From the NCBI RefSeq assembly GCF_029350975.1, contig NZ_JARKMR010000001.1, positions 558,001 to 622,000 of the forward strand: a stretch of DNA of 64,000 nt. Reading direction: 5' to 3'. Of this stretch, positions 35,494 to 43,755 are shown in pieces. Within the stretch, counting starts at the first letter, position 1; every line of letters begins with the position of its first letter. Below the pieces are notes generated by a model. That model was not told where the DNA came from. It saw only the letters and a program-made list of their open reading frames with translations, and ran no database searches. A program made the translations under genes and the position numbers. This DNA comes from Maribacter zhoushanensis. Lineage in GTDB: Bacteria > Bacteroidota > Bacteroidia > Flavobacteriales > Flavobacteriaceae.

Positions 35494-36763
35494 CTTCCAT
35501 TTCGTTTAAGTATTTGTTCCACAATTTTGAAACTTGACCTTTAGATTTTTTGGTGAGGGCTATAATGTCTGTTTGTGTTGCTCCATTATGTATTGCTTTT
35601 TTAATAAGTACTTCATTAAAAATCTTCTCGTCAATAACGTTAACTTTTGAAGATGTAATCAGTTTGAAATTTGTAAAATAAAATTCATTAATACAAATTG
35701 CTAAATCAATTGTTTCAACCGTAACCTGATCTTGAAATGAGCGGTTAGAGGAGTTCAAAATTAGGTGAAGTACGATTGATAATTTATAGATATTAATCTG
35801 CATTTTAGAATTGTACTCCTTGTGAATGCTAGGCAGGTTTTGTTGTTTTATAATTAAATTTTGTACATAGTCATGAAGCATTTCTTGAGCATCTGTGCTT
35901 AAAATAAGAGGTAGAGATGTTTTGCTTTCTTCTATAGATTTACGGTAATGTAATAGATTTTGTAGGCTCGCATTATAGCAAATAATGGTTTTCTCGGGTA
36001 TTCCGGATTTAGACAGCTTGTTATTAGTAGTTAGCCTTGGCGTAAATAGAATTCTGTCTACCAAGCCGCTTTCCAAATTTCCATTCGCAAATAGTTTTGG
36101 GAGCAATTGTGTTTGTATTGATCCCAATAGTGTGGGGTAAGACGTTTTCATTCTATAACTATCAGTTGTTTTTCTAGAAATGTCTATATGTTGGTTGGTG
36201 AAACCTTGTAATAGAAAAGAGTTCCATTGTGAACCTTCACTATTGTTTTTATTGGCTATTTTTTCAATTAAAAAAACGAACTCATCGACAAATACTCCTA
36301 AAGAATATGGGTTTTTAGAATGAGCAAACATGGCTGCTTCTATTGTGGAATTTTGTACGAAATGCTGTTTTCTTTCTACGATTTCTTCCTCTGATGATGT
36401 TAATGTGTCAGCCGAAATTTCTTTCTTTTTTCTTTCAAATTCTTCGTATGCTTGATGATCACTATTATTAAGTACTTCTGTAGCTAAACTCATAGCAGGT
36501 GACTTACTGTCTCCTCTGCTTCCAATTAAAGCAAAATATAAATTCCCATAATTTGTATACCCGCCTTGTTTTAAATTAAAAGCAAGTCCTGCTGCATTAC
36601 TATATGCAAATAAAATTGAGCTAAGGAGATACTCTTTAGGAATTCTTTTGTCAGTAAAGGCTTGTATAATAAATTCCTTAGTCTCATTGGGTAACTTATT
36701 AAGAATCCGATTTAACTGTTTAAGGGCATTCTCTTTCTCTTTATTTATTTTTCTGGATTCCAT
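35465..36763 (-). CDS. DUF3987-type ATPase/primase-helicase-like protein of the mobile element
   Basis: About 432 residues from the ATG at 36763; an ATG at 36820 would overlap the upstream gene by 76 bases. The Walker A-like segment is FALIGSRGDSKSPAMSLATEVL, preceded by the DUF3987 pattern YSNAAGLAFNLKQGGYTNYGNLY. FVDEFVFLIEKI may be the Walker B. The C-terminal ~90 residues end in a short HTH-like part (ATQTDIIALTKKSKGQVSKLW). DUF3987 proteins are common next to integrase and excisionase genes in Bacteroidota elements and are thought to act in replication. The role is inferred. Confidence 0.8.
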   Translation of the reverse strand: MESRKINKEKENALKQLNRILNKLPNETKEFIIQAFTDKRIPKEYLLSSILFAYSNAAGLAFNLKQGGYTNYGNLYFALIGSRGDSKSPAMSLATEVLNNSDHQAYEEFERKKKEISADTLTSSEEEIVERKQHFVQNSTIEAAMFAHSKNPYSLGVFVDEFVFLIEKIANKNNSEGSQWNSFLLQGFTNQHIDISRKTTDSYRMKTSYPTLLGSIQTQLLPKLFANGNLESGLVDRILFTPRLTTNNKLSKSGIPEKTIICYNASLQNLLHYRKSIEESKTSLPLILSTDAQEMLHDYVQNLIIKQQNLPSIHKEYNSKMQINIYKLSIVLHLILNSSNRSFQDQVTVETIDLAICINEFYFTNFKLITSSKVNVIDEKIFNEVLIKKAIHNGATQTDIIALTKKSKGQVSKLWNKYLNEMEEKLETGNQI

Positions 36764-37179
36764 GCTAGTATTTGTGTGATTGTTGAACTTAGTCCTTTGT
36801 TGACTTCTTGAACGCTCCATGGGTTTCCCATGAATGCATCATAATTGCAGCTAAGTCCTAGTTGTTTTTCTAAATTTGATATTATTTTTTCTTTTTCTAA
36901 TTCGCTTAGCATTTGGGGATGCATGTCATTTTTGTAACCTATAGATTCAAGGAGGTCAAATCTCAATTTGTCATTCATTTGTGAAGTCAAATTCTCCACA
37001 ATTAAACTATAGGGTTGTTTTAGAATACCATTAAGTTCTCTGTGAGGAATACGGTTATCTATGTTTGTATTATATTTCTTCATATATACACCAAGGGAAT
37101 GAACATATAGTTTAGCGAATAGAAGATTGGTATAAAATAATTTGTCTTTATCGGGGCTTAATGCGTTGTCTAATTGCAT
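36745..37179 (-). CDS. hypothetical protein upstream of the DUF3987 gene
   Basis: 144 residues, mainly helical, with no signal peptide, membrane segment or catalytic motif. Its end overlaps the start of the DUF3987 gene by 19 bases, so translation is likely coupled. It could be a primase-like or accessory replication subunit, but there is no motif to show this. I do not recognise the family. Confidence 0.6.
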   Translation of the reverse strand: MQLDNALSPDKDKLFYTNLLFAKLYVHSLGVYMKKYNTNIDNRIPHRELNGILKQPYSLIVENLTSQMNDKLRFDLLESIGYKNDMHPQMLSELEKEKIISNLEKQLGLSCNYDAFMGNPWSVQEVNKGLSSTITQILAWNPEK

Positions 37180-37341
37180 GATGATTAGGCTTTGGTGTTG
37201 ATGGTTGCTAATAGTGTTCTTTTGAACTCTATATTGTTTATTAGGCAGTATAGTGCTATGTACCGTGAAATAGAGTAGCGATGTCCATTATTAGGCGGGA
37301 TGTATTTATGCTTAAAGTCTAATGGCTTCATAAGATTTTGT

Positions 37342-37623
37342 TTAGAATTGATTCATCTTTTTTAGCGCCAATAAAATCTCACTTTTTTTGTACCGAACTT
37401 TCGTGCCTATGCGGTATGCAGGAATTAGGTCATCCTTTGTATATTTCCATAAGCTTACTAAAGAAATTGACAGCATTTTTGCAGTCTCTTCCCTTGTAAG
37501 TAGAATTTCTGAATCCATTGATAACTCATTATGCTCTTTGAGTATATCTTTTAATCCGTTTAAAATCTTTGGAATAAAATCTGAAGACTGGGTATTTTCA
37601 ATTTCTAAAATCTTTTTAATCAT
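37342..37623 (-). CDS. helix-turn-helix protein, excisionase (Xis/AlpA)-like
   Basis: 93 residues from ATG 37623 (an in-frame GTG at 37644 is less likely). The C-terminal ~50 residues form the MerR-like winged HTH of excisionase-type proteins: ILLTREETAKMLSISLVSLWKYTKDDLIPAYRIGTKVRYKKSEIL. The N-terminal 40 residues are helical. Placed between the integrase and the DUF3987 gene, it probably directs excision or regulates the element. Confidence 0.82.
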   Translation of the reverse strand: MIKKILEIENTQSSDFIPKILNGLKDILKEHNELSMDSEILLTREETAKMLSISLVSLWKYTKDDLIPAYRIGTKVRYKKSEILLALKKMNQF

Positions 37624-37719
37624 TACAGTGTTTTTTAAATTCACTGTAAAGTAAAATTGATTTAACTCAGTTTATCGTGTAGGTTTCGACTATAAGTGTG
37701 ATCTGTTTGGGTAATACGC

Positions 37720-38748
37720 CTAATGTTTATAGGCTTTAACCAAATACTCGAAAGTGTTTTTGTTTTCTCGATATAAATTATATAGCTTATTATATTTAGA
37801 TTCTGAAGTGTCAAATCTTAATTGTTTTAAATCTTTTTTAAATGATTTATTAACTAAGTCTACGTATTGATTTTGCGTAATTTTTTTTCTAAATGCTTTA
37901 TCAATCTCTAGTATTTGGAATAAATAAGTCCAATCTACATCGTTATTTATAGGTAGGAATTGTGCTGTATGGAAGAACAGTTCACAACGAATGGCATCTT
38001 TAAATATGTTTGGAAACCGATTTTCTTTTTTTAGTACGTTTTCTAGATTGTAATTGGGTTGAAACTTTATAAATTCATTTTTTGATTTATGTAAAAATTG
38101 TAATATTTCTATTAATAATGGGATGAATCTATATGCTTTTTCAAAATCTATCCATTGTTGAATGTCAATTCCCAAAAAAGGATAATCGGAAAAGTGGAGA
38201 ATTGGGTTTTCTACATTATGTAAGGATGGGGGTAGCGTGGGATTTATCAATTTATTTAATTTATAACGATTTCTTTCGTTGTAAAACCAAATTACTTCAA
38301 ACCGATGCTCAAACCGATTAGCACCATAGCTCAAATCAAAATATTCTCTGCCGTAATCTTCTTTTTTTAAGTTATGGTAGGATATAATTTTTTGTTCTAC
38401 TAGTTCAATTACTCTATCAATGTTTCCAGTATCATTTACATCTGTTATTTGTTTAAATAATTTTTTAGCATTACCTACAACTAGAGATTTGACTTTTGTA
38501 TGAAATAGATAATTTGATGCTTCTTCTATATATTCGGTACTATCAATTTCTGTGTTATATTTTGATTCAAAATCATTGATTTCTTTGATGGTATAGTTGA
38601 AATTATAATCAGGGTCCAGTTTAGATATAGCCCATTTTAGATTACTCCTGGAGTATAATTCTTTACCTTCATTAATATCGATTTCTAAATTGTTTAATAA
38701 TTCAGATATCTTAGAAATCAATTGTTTTTCGGCTGAAAATTTGGACAT
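37720..38748 (-). CDS. hypothetical protein next to the integrase
   Basis: 342 residues, charged and helical, rich in Asn, Lys and aromatic residues. No membrane segment or known motif was seen. It starts 13 bases downstream of the integrase stop, in the same direction, so the two are probably co-transcribed. Position recalls RteC-like regulators of Bacteroidota elements, but I could not match that family's motifs, so no function is proposed. Confidence 0.65.
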   Translation of the reverse strand: MSKFSAEKQLISKISELLNNLEIDINEGKELYSRSNLKWAISKLDPDYNFNYTIKEINDFESKYNTEIDSTEYIEEASNYLFHTKVKSLVVGNAKKLFKQITDVNDTGNIDRVIELVEQKIISYHNLKKEDYGREYFDLSYGANRFEHRFEVIWFYNERNRYKLNKLINPTLPPSLHNVENPILHFSDYPFLGIDIQQWIDFEKAYRFIPLLIEILQFLHKSKNEFIKFQPNYNLENVLKKENRFPNIFKDAIRCELFFHTAQFLPINNDVDWTYLFQILEIDKAFRKKITQNQYVDLVNKSFKKDLKQLRFDTSESKYNKLYNLYRENKNTFEYLVKAYKH

Positions 38749-38761
38749 GGTTGGTATCTGA

Positions 38762-40030
38762 TTATTTAAGATTGATGCTTTCTGTATTCCAATGATCGCT
38801 TATCATTTTGATATGCTCTTCTTGACTAGCCTTTACGTAGGCGTTGAATTGTTTTATGCTCTTATGTCCAGTAGCTTTCATAATGATTGATGAATCAAAT
38901 CCTGCTAAATATAAATTAGTTGCTAGAGATCGTCTACACACATGAGATTTGATAAGTTCATGCTTAGGAAAAAGACCCTCTTCTTTTCTGTTGGCACCTT
39001 CCTTAATTTTAGAACCAAATGTGAGTTCATTAATTTCAACTTTTTTACATACCTCTTTTATATATAGATTAAATTTCTGGTCTGAGATTTTTGAAGGTAG
39101 TTCACCATTCCTTTTTTCAAGAATAGCTTCAAATTGTGGGTGTATCGGTATGGTTAGGTTTTGATTGGTTTTTATAGTAGTAATATTGATTACGTTTCCA
39201 ATTATATTTTCCTTGCTAATTCGAAGGAAGTCAGAAATCCTTAATCCAGATCTCAAACCGATAATGAATAAATCACGTGCATTGTCAAGTCTAAGTGAGC
39301 TAGTAAAATCGTGATTGAAGATTCTATTGATTTCAGATTCGTTTAGATATATTTCATGTGTATCATTCTTCGGTGCGTTGAAATTAGAACTTTTATATTG
39401 GGGATTAACGGTGTAACCTTCAAATTCTATTTCTCTGCAAAATGTTTTAATACGAGAGATTAATGAGCCTATTGAATTATTATTTAGATTTTCCACATCT
39501 CTACAATAAGTGATAAACTTTTTGTGAAACTTTAAATCAATATCTTCAAAACGATATTTATAATTTTGGCTTTCCTCGAATGCTTCAAGTTTCTTTAAAG
39601 CTGATTTATAATTGGTGATAGACCGTGGTTTGATTTGTTTACCTCTGTATAGTCTAGTACCTGCATTGTCTACAAATCTTTGAGCCCATGGTACTAAATA
39701 AGCCTTATATTCCTCATTTTCATTTACTCTACCGAAATAATTGGCTACTTTTTCTTTTAACCAAGTTTTTGAAATGTGTTTCTTACCATTGTAGTCTTTA
39801 TTGTAGCTATCGAAAATATGAGTTTCTAACTTTGAAAGTTCAGAGTTAATAAAATCAATATTGGTAGTTGTAGCTTTATGCTTTAATCTTTGTTTACTAC
39901 TTGACCAATCTGATTTCAATGTACTGAATCCAGTTCTTGTTTTTTGGTCAACTCTATTGCTATCCCAGAACCTGACATAAACGCTTAGATATTTCTTTTT
40001 GCCCTCTACAATGAAGTATTTTAAATTCAA
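38762..40030 (-). CDS. tyrosine recombinase / integrase of the element
   Basis: 422 residues. An N-terminal arm-binding region and SAM-like core-binding domain (about 100-215) precede the catalytic domain. First Arg is in GLRSGLRISDFLRIS, the H-x-x-R box in KSHVCRRSLATNL, and the second His and the nucleophile Tyr in ATGHKSIKQFNAYVKAS. The start is TTG (no ATG near; an in-frame stop lies 6 bases upstream). It lies 172 bases from attR, the normal position for a self-integrating element, and reads inward. Confidence 0.93.
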   Translation of the reverse strand: MNLKYFIVEGKKKYLSVYVRFWDSNRVDQKTRTGFSTLKSDWSSSKQRLKHKATTTNIDFINSELSKLETHIFDSYNKDYNGKKHISKTWLKEKVANYFGRVNENEEYKAYLVPWAQRFVDNAGTRLYRGKQIKPRSITNYKSALKKLEAFEESQNYKYRFEDIDLKFHKKFITYCRDVENLNNNSIGSLISRIKTFCREIEFEGYTVNPQYKSSNFNAPKNDTHEIYLNESEINRIFNHDFTSSLRLDNARDLFIIGLRSGLRISDFLRISKENIIGNVINITTIKTNQNLTIPIHPQFEAILEKRNGELPSKISDQKFNLYIKEVCKKVEINELTFGSKIKEGANRKEEGLFPKHELIKSHVCRRSLATNLYLAGFDSSIIMKATGHKSIKQFNAYVKASQEEHIKMISDHWNTESINLK

Positions 40031-40045
40031 GTTCTATTATTTTTT

Positions 40046-40069
40046 GCCGATATTTTGCCGAAAAATACT
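40046..40069 (+). repeat. candidate integrase arm-type site, right end
   Basis: GCCGATATTTTGCCGAAAAA-type sequence nearly identical to 25794-25818 and in the same orientation. It lies 132 bases from the att core on this side and 59 on the other, a geometry expected of P and P' arms in a phage-type attP. Confidence 0.5.
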
Positions 40070-40201
40070 TAATTATATTTAATTCAACTTAATCTACATG
40101 AAGTAAAATATAAAGGTAGATTTGCTCTAGTGCTTAATTTTAAAGGTGCTGACACGATTTTGTTATTATTAGGAGAGTGCATAGATTAATAGCGGTTATT
40201 A

Positions 40202-40214
40202 CCGCCTCGAGTAC
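40202..40214 (+). repeat. attR core of the integrative element
   Basis: CCGCCTCGAGTAC, an exact copy of the 3' end of tRNA-Leu at 25722-25734. The tRNA gene itself is not rebuilt on this side; only the 13-base core is present. Confidence 0.85.
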
Positions 40215-40221
40215 TTCTAAG

Positions 40222-40253
40222 CCCTCTTAATCGTTTGATTGAGAGGGTTTTTT
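40222..40253 (+). terminator. probable original terminator of tRNA-Leu, displaced by integration
   Basis: An 11-bp stem (40222-40232 with 40237-40247, one U-G pair), a 4-base loop, then six T. It lies eight bases past attR, exactly where it would follow tRNA-Leu if the element were removed. Confidence 0.8.
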
Positions 40254-40366
40254 AATTTCTGCTATTTGCTAATTATTTGTTGTATTTTTCTTAAAATCTA
40301 CACCAAAAAATATCTTTCTTCTATTTTAGTGCCTGTTATACTCGTACAAAAGTTTAAACTGGAATA

Positions 40367-41218
40367 ATGGATAAACAGCGCTTGCTCATATTTAATAATT
40401 CATCTACGGCTACAAAAATGTTCAATTTTTTGAAGAAGTACGAGATATGGGTGTTTTTAGCGCTTGCTCCACTTCTGAATTTTGTGATAACCTACGCTAA
40501 GAGCAAAGGTGTAATAGATTTCTTTCCTTATACCAATGGTCGCTTTTATGCGCTGATGTTTTTATTGTTGTTTATAGTAAAGATTACACAGGGCAATGAG
40601 GGTATAAAGAATTTGTTTAGACCAATGCTGGTTTGGAAGGTTCATCCCAAATGGTATTTATTTAGTTTACTGTTTGCTTTTACAATTGGTTTAATAACAT
40701 TATCAATTGTGGCTTTGTATAGTGGAGATATGTCTGTTCTTAATTTTGAATTGTATATACCTACTTTAAAATTTACTTTGTTTCTTTTGTCTTGGGCATT
40801 TTTAGGTGAAGTTGTCTGGATCGGTTATGCCGTTCGTAAACTGTCAAAAATAATCAACCCTTTTTATGCCACTCAGATTATTGGCTTCGTATGGTCTTTA
40901 TGGTGGTTGCCTTCTGTTTATATAAATGTAGGAGTGATTGAAGATTTACCTGTTTTGCCCTTGTTTTTAAATATGATGGGTGCAGCGGGAATGTGTGCAA
41001 TTGTTTATTCAAAGACTAAAAGTGGAATATGCGTATTGGTCATACAGTCAATGTTAAATATGTCTCTGGTTCTATTGCCGATTTCACCAGATGCTGGAGA
41101 TCATACCTATACTATTTTTGCAGTTTTATACTTTGTGATCATGTTAGTGTTTATGTACTTTATGCCACCTAAAATACATATAGAGCGTGAGTCAAAAGTG
41201 TATGAAGTAAATTCTTAA
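40367..41218 (+). CDS. CPBP-like integral membrane protein with degenerate active site
   Basis: 283 residues and about eight membrane helices. The layout is that of CPBP/CAAX-protease-like proteins. The first motif, usually EExxWRG, reads LGEVVWIGYAVRKL here: the first Glu is Gly and the Arg is Ile. The second motif lacks the usual His (WSLWWLPSVY). It is therefore probably not a protease, though the fold is kept. Function is unknown; family members act in bacteriocin immunity and prenyl-protein processing. It is convergent with the m5C methyltransferase, two bases between stops. Confidence 0.7.
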   Translation: MDKQRLLIFNNSSTATKMFNFLKKYEIWVFLALAPLLNFVITYAKSKGVIDFFPYTNGRFYALMFLLLFIVKITQGNEGIKNLFRPMLVWKVHPKWYLFSLLFAFTIGLITLSIVALYSGDMSVLNFELYIPTLKFTLFLLSWAFLGEVVWIGYAVRKLSKIINPFYATQIIGFVWSLWWLPSVYINVGVIEDLPVLPLFLNMMGAAGMCAIVYSKTKSGICVLVIQSMLNMSLVLLPISPDAGDHTYTIFAVLYFVIMLVFMYFMPPKIHIERESKVYEVNS

Positions 41219-41220
41219 TA

Positions 41221-42264
41221 TTATTCAACTACAGTGTAAGTATTAGCCTTCTTTGTTTTAGATATACTGGTGTCATGTGCTTTTAATTGAGCCATGATAC
41301 TACTAGCCAAAAACTTTGCCAAATTTACAGGCACCGCATTACCGATCATTTTGTAACCTGCTGCTACTTTTTTGTAATGAAAAATAAAATCGTTGGGGAA
41401 CGTCTGTATTCTGGCACACTCTCGTACACTAAGCCTTCTGTAAAGTTGTTCTTTGCCTGGTGCAAATACGCGAACATCTTTTTCTATTAACTTCATTTTT
41501 GGTGCTTGTGGGTGTATAGGTGCATGTCTACCACCCGCTTGTATGGTAAAAGATTGCTCGTCCCAATTGCGAACACGGTTTCTTGACATGAACATGGTAG
41601 AAAAACCACCTATCATATATTCATGATTAGGAATAGTACATTGGCTACCATTGGTATTATTAAACTCTAAAGCAGGAATTGCTTTTTTATCTAAATCACC
41701 TATAGCTGATTTCAGTGTTATTTTCGGGAAGGTTTCAGTGGGGAATTCGTATTTAAAGTCTAGATCTTTTCTGACGCCTATAAAGAAAACTCTTTTTCGA
41801 TCTTGAGGAACATTATAGTCAGCTGCGTTGAGCATTTTAAATGAGAGGTCGTAACCTGTACCTGCATTTTTTAAGAGCTTTTTAATGCCGTCAAGTGCAG
41901 TACTGTGTTTGCCAATTAGCATACCGCTTACATTTTCTGCTAGAAAGAACTTGGGTTGCTTTGCTTCAAGAATTCTAATAAAATCATAGAATAGCTGCCC
42001 TCTTTTATCTTGAATACCCCTTGCTGCACCGGCAGCACTCCAACTTTGGCATGGTGGTCCACCTATGATTCCGTCACAATCAGGTACATCATCCGCAGGT
42101 ATGTCAACAATACTTCTTTTGTCGAAAATGGTATCAGGATGATTTTTCTGGTAGGTTTCCCAAATATCCTTATCATACTCATTTGCCCAAATAACATTAA
42201 AGCCGGCTTGTTCAAAACCAAGGTCTAAACCGCCTGCTCCAGCAAAAAAGGATACTATATTCAT
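41221..42264 (-). CDS. DNA cytosine-5 methyltransferase (probable type II R-M)
   Basis: 347 residues with all main m5C motifs in order: I VSFFAGAGGLDLGFEQAGF, IV GGPPCQSWSAAG (catalytic Cys), VI FLAENVSG, VIII DRKRVFFIGVR, IX/X RECARIQTFPNDF and GNAVPVNLAKFLAS. The target-recognition region holds SRNRVRNWDEQSFTIQAGGRHAP. Recognition sequence is not readable. It lies 111 bases downstream of the PLD-fold gene on the same strand, so the two are likely a modification/restriction pair. Confidence 0.92.
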   Translation of the reverse strand: MNIVSFFAGAGGLDLGFEQAGFNVIWANEYDKDIWETYQKNHPDTIFDKRSIVDIPADDVPDCDGIIGGPPCQSWSAAGAARGIQDKRGQLFYDFIRILEAKQPKFFLAENVSGMLIGKHSTALDGIKKLLKNAGTGYDLSFKMLNAADYNVPQDRKRVFFIGVRKDLDFKYEFPTETFPKITLKSAIGDLDKKAIPALEFNNTNGSQCTIPNHEYMIGGFSTMFMSRNRVRNWDEQSFTIQAGGRHAPIHPQAPKMKLIEKDVRVFAPGKEQLYRRLSVRECARIQTFPNDFIFHYKKVAAGYKMIGNAVPVNLAKFLASSIMAQLKAHDTSISKTKKANTYTVVE

Positions 42265-42375
42265 TTTCTTAAGCTATTCTTTAATTCCAGGTTTTCTCAA
42301 GTAAGTATTCAGAAACTGCATCTCATCAAGACAAAAATACATTTTAGAATTTCAACTTCCTTTCAATTTAACCAT

Positions 42376-43710
42376 CTATTTAACTTGTATGGTTTCTTTC
42401 TTGCTTATTACATTGGCCATATTGTTTTCAAAAGCCTTAATGGTATTTTGGTCGTTAATGGCTAAATATATTCCTACTTCACAATGAATTCCGTTATAAC
42501 TTAAATCTGGCATGTTTTTGAAATTAGAAATATTTACATTATCCAAATAAATAAATTGTGTGGGTGTAAAATTGAAGGAGCAACATAAAAGCGTATTGTC
42601 TATAAGTATAAATTTTGAATGAATATTTTCATTGACAAAATATGCTATATTTTCAGTTTTATTGATCTGACTAAAGAACTGCTGAAAATTTTTGGTATTT
42701 ACAGGTCTTCTGAATTTTGTCTCTTTAAAATTTTTCTCGTCTTCAGGTAAGGGTGCAAAGGTTTGTGATACGCAAGTAACTTTTACACCTTTGTTCGCCA
42801 TAGTAATTACCTCGCCTAGTATGCCTTTACGGGTTTCATTTTTATTAATGGTAGAATGATGTTTTGCATTAAATTCATAATTGAATGCCGCTAAATGCTG
42901 TGCGCAAATAATAATTCTTTCTTTAGCTGTGCGTATATATTCTGATAAATATTTCTCCAATAGATTTGAAGAGTTGTTATAAAATGGAGCAGTAATACCT
43001 ACTGAATCTGAGTATTTGAATTCTAGTTTCTTGAAGGTGTTACAAGTTGTGTTTAAAGATGTCTTATAATTTTTAATATGGATGGAATTTCTAATCAAGT
43101 CTTCATAAAAAACTTTTATATTTTCCTCATAATTTGGTTCGTCTTCCACATAGATCATTGATTCGTTTTTAACCAAATCTCTAACTGCTAAATTAGAGGA
43201 GCTTAATAGTAGTATGTACCCGGTTTTCTTTTTAATGTATGCCAATTTAATATGTAAGGAATAGGGTAGGGCACCTCTTGAGAATTTTTTTATGCGCGCA
43301 CTTCTAACATATAAATGCGAAAAAATATATAGGTTGAAATTTTCGTTCGTGGTTGATCTATATATCTCTCCATAAATCTTCCTAGCCAAATTATATTTAG
43401 TTAGGCTTTTGTTTGATTTCTGGCCCGTTGTAAGGTTTTCTATAATTTTGGGGTTAGAATTATCATAGCCTTCTAATGGAATGGTAATGACATTAACTAG
43501 AATGCCATCTGCAGCTACTTCTTTAAGATAGTCATGTAAATGCTGGTTGTTGTATAAATACCATGAGATGTTGACTTCTTTGATATCATTTCTTTGCTCT
43601 TCAATAGACTCTATAAATTTTTGAAGGAGTAAGGGAGAGCCACCTTGTTCATAAAAATCGAATCGATTTTTATAGTTTTCAGGTTCATCAAAAAATGATT
43701 TAAATGGCAT
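42376..43710 (-). CDS. PLD-fold nuclease, probable restriction endonuclease
   Basis: 444 residues. Two phospholipase-D-like halves are seen. The second has the full HKD motif, NIHSKFILIDNTLLCCSFNFTPTQ (about 375-398, H-x-K-x4-D then the S-F-N segment). The first, YSLHIKLAYIKKKTGYILLLSSSNLA (about 150-175), has H-x-K but Lys in place of the Asp. Restriction enzymes of this fold include BfiI and NgoFVII. It is directly upstream of an m5C methyltransferase, which supports a restriction role. A PLD-type nuclease of other kind remains possible. Confidence 0.72.
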   Translation of the reverse strand: MPFKSFFDEPENYKNRFDFYEQGGSPLLLQKFIESIEEQRNDIKEVNISWYLYNNQHLHDYLKEVAADGILVNVITIPLEGYDNSNPKIIENLTTGQKSNKSLTKYNLARKIYGEIYRSTTNENFNLYIFSHLYVRSARIKKFSRGALPYSLHIKLAYIKKKTGYILLLSSSNLAVRDLVKNESMIYVEDEPNYEENIKVFYEDLIRNSIHIKNYKTSLNTTCNTFKKLEFKYSDSVGITAPFYNNSSNLLEKYLSEYIRTAKERIIICAQHLAAFNYEFNAKHHSTINKNETRKGILGEVITMANKGVKVTCVSQTFAPLPEDEKNFKETKFRRPVNTKNFQQFFSQINKTENIAYFVNENIHSKFILIDNTLLCCSFNFTPTQFIYLDNVNISNFKNMPDLSYNGIHCEVGIYLAINDQNTIKAFENNMANVISKKETIQVK

Positions 43711-43755
43711 TTATGTTTTAACTGATTCTTAGAACGTAATAATACGGAGTTTTAA

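Larger units (their letters stand above)
25735..40214 (-). mobile_element. 14.5-kb tRNA-Leu-integrated genetic element carrying a restriction-modification cargo
   Basis: Bounded by the att cores at 25722-25734 and 40202-40214. The right end has a tyrosine recombinase next to attR, an excisionase-like HTH and a DUF3987-type ATPase, a gene set typical of small Bacteroidota integrative elements. The middle has short unknown genes and a phased repeat array. The left half carries the five-gene HTH/two-MTase/McrB/McrC operon. No conjugation, capsid or packaging genes were recognised, so it is either mobilised by others or a satellite-like island. The DNA is visibly more A/T-rich than the flanking chromosome. 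Confidence 0.85.
40031..40366. other. right-end region of the element, attR and stranded tRNA terminator
   Basis: 336 bases without a gene. In order it holds the candidate arm site at 40046-40069, an A/T-rich stretch with TTAAT words, the attR core at 40202-40214, then a terminator hairpin (40222-40253) on the chromosomal side. The last ~110 bases before the CPBP-like gene probably carry its promoter. Confidence 0.55.

Noticed and set aside
37720..38748. RteC-type regulator
   Set aside because: Location next to an integrase is suggestive, but I could not find the family's sequence features, so it is left as hypothetical.
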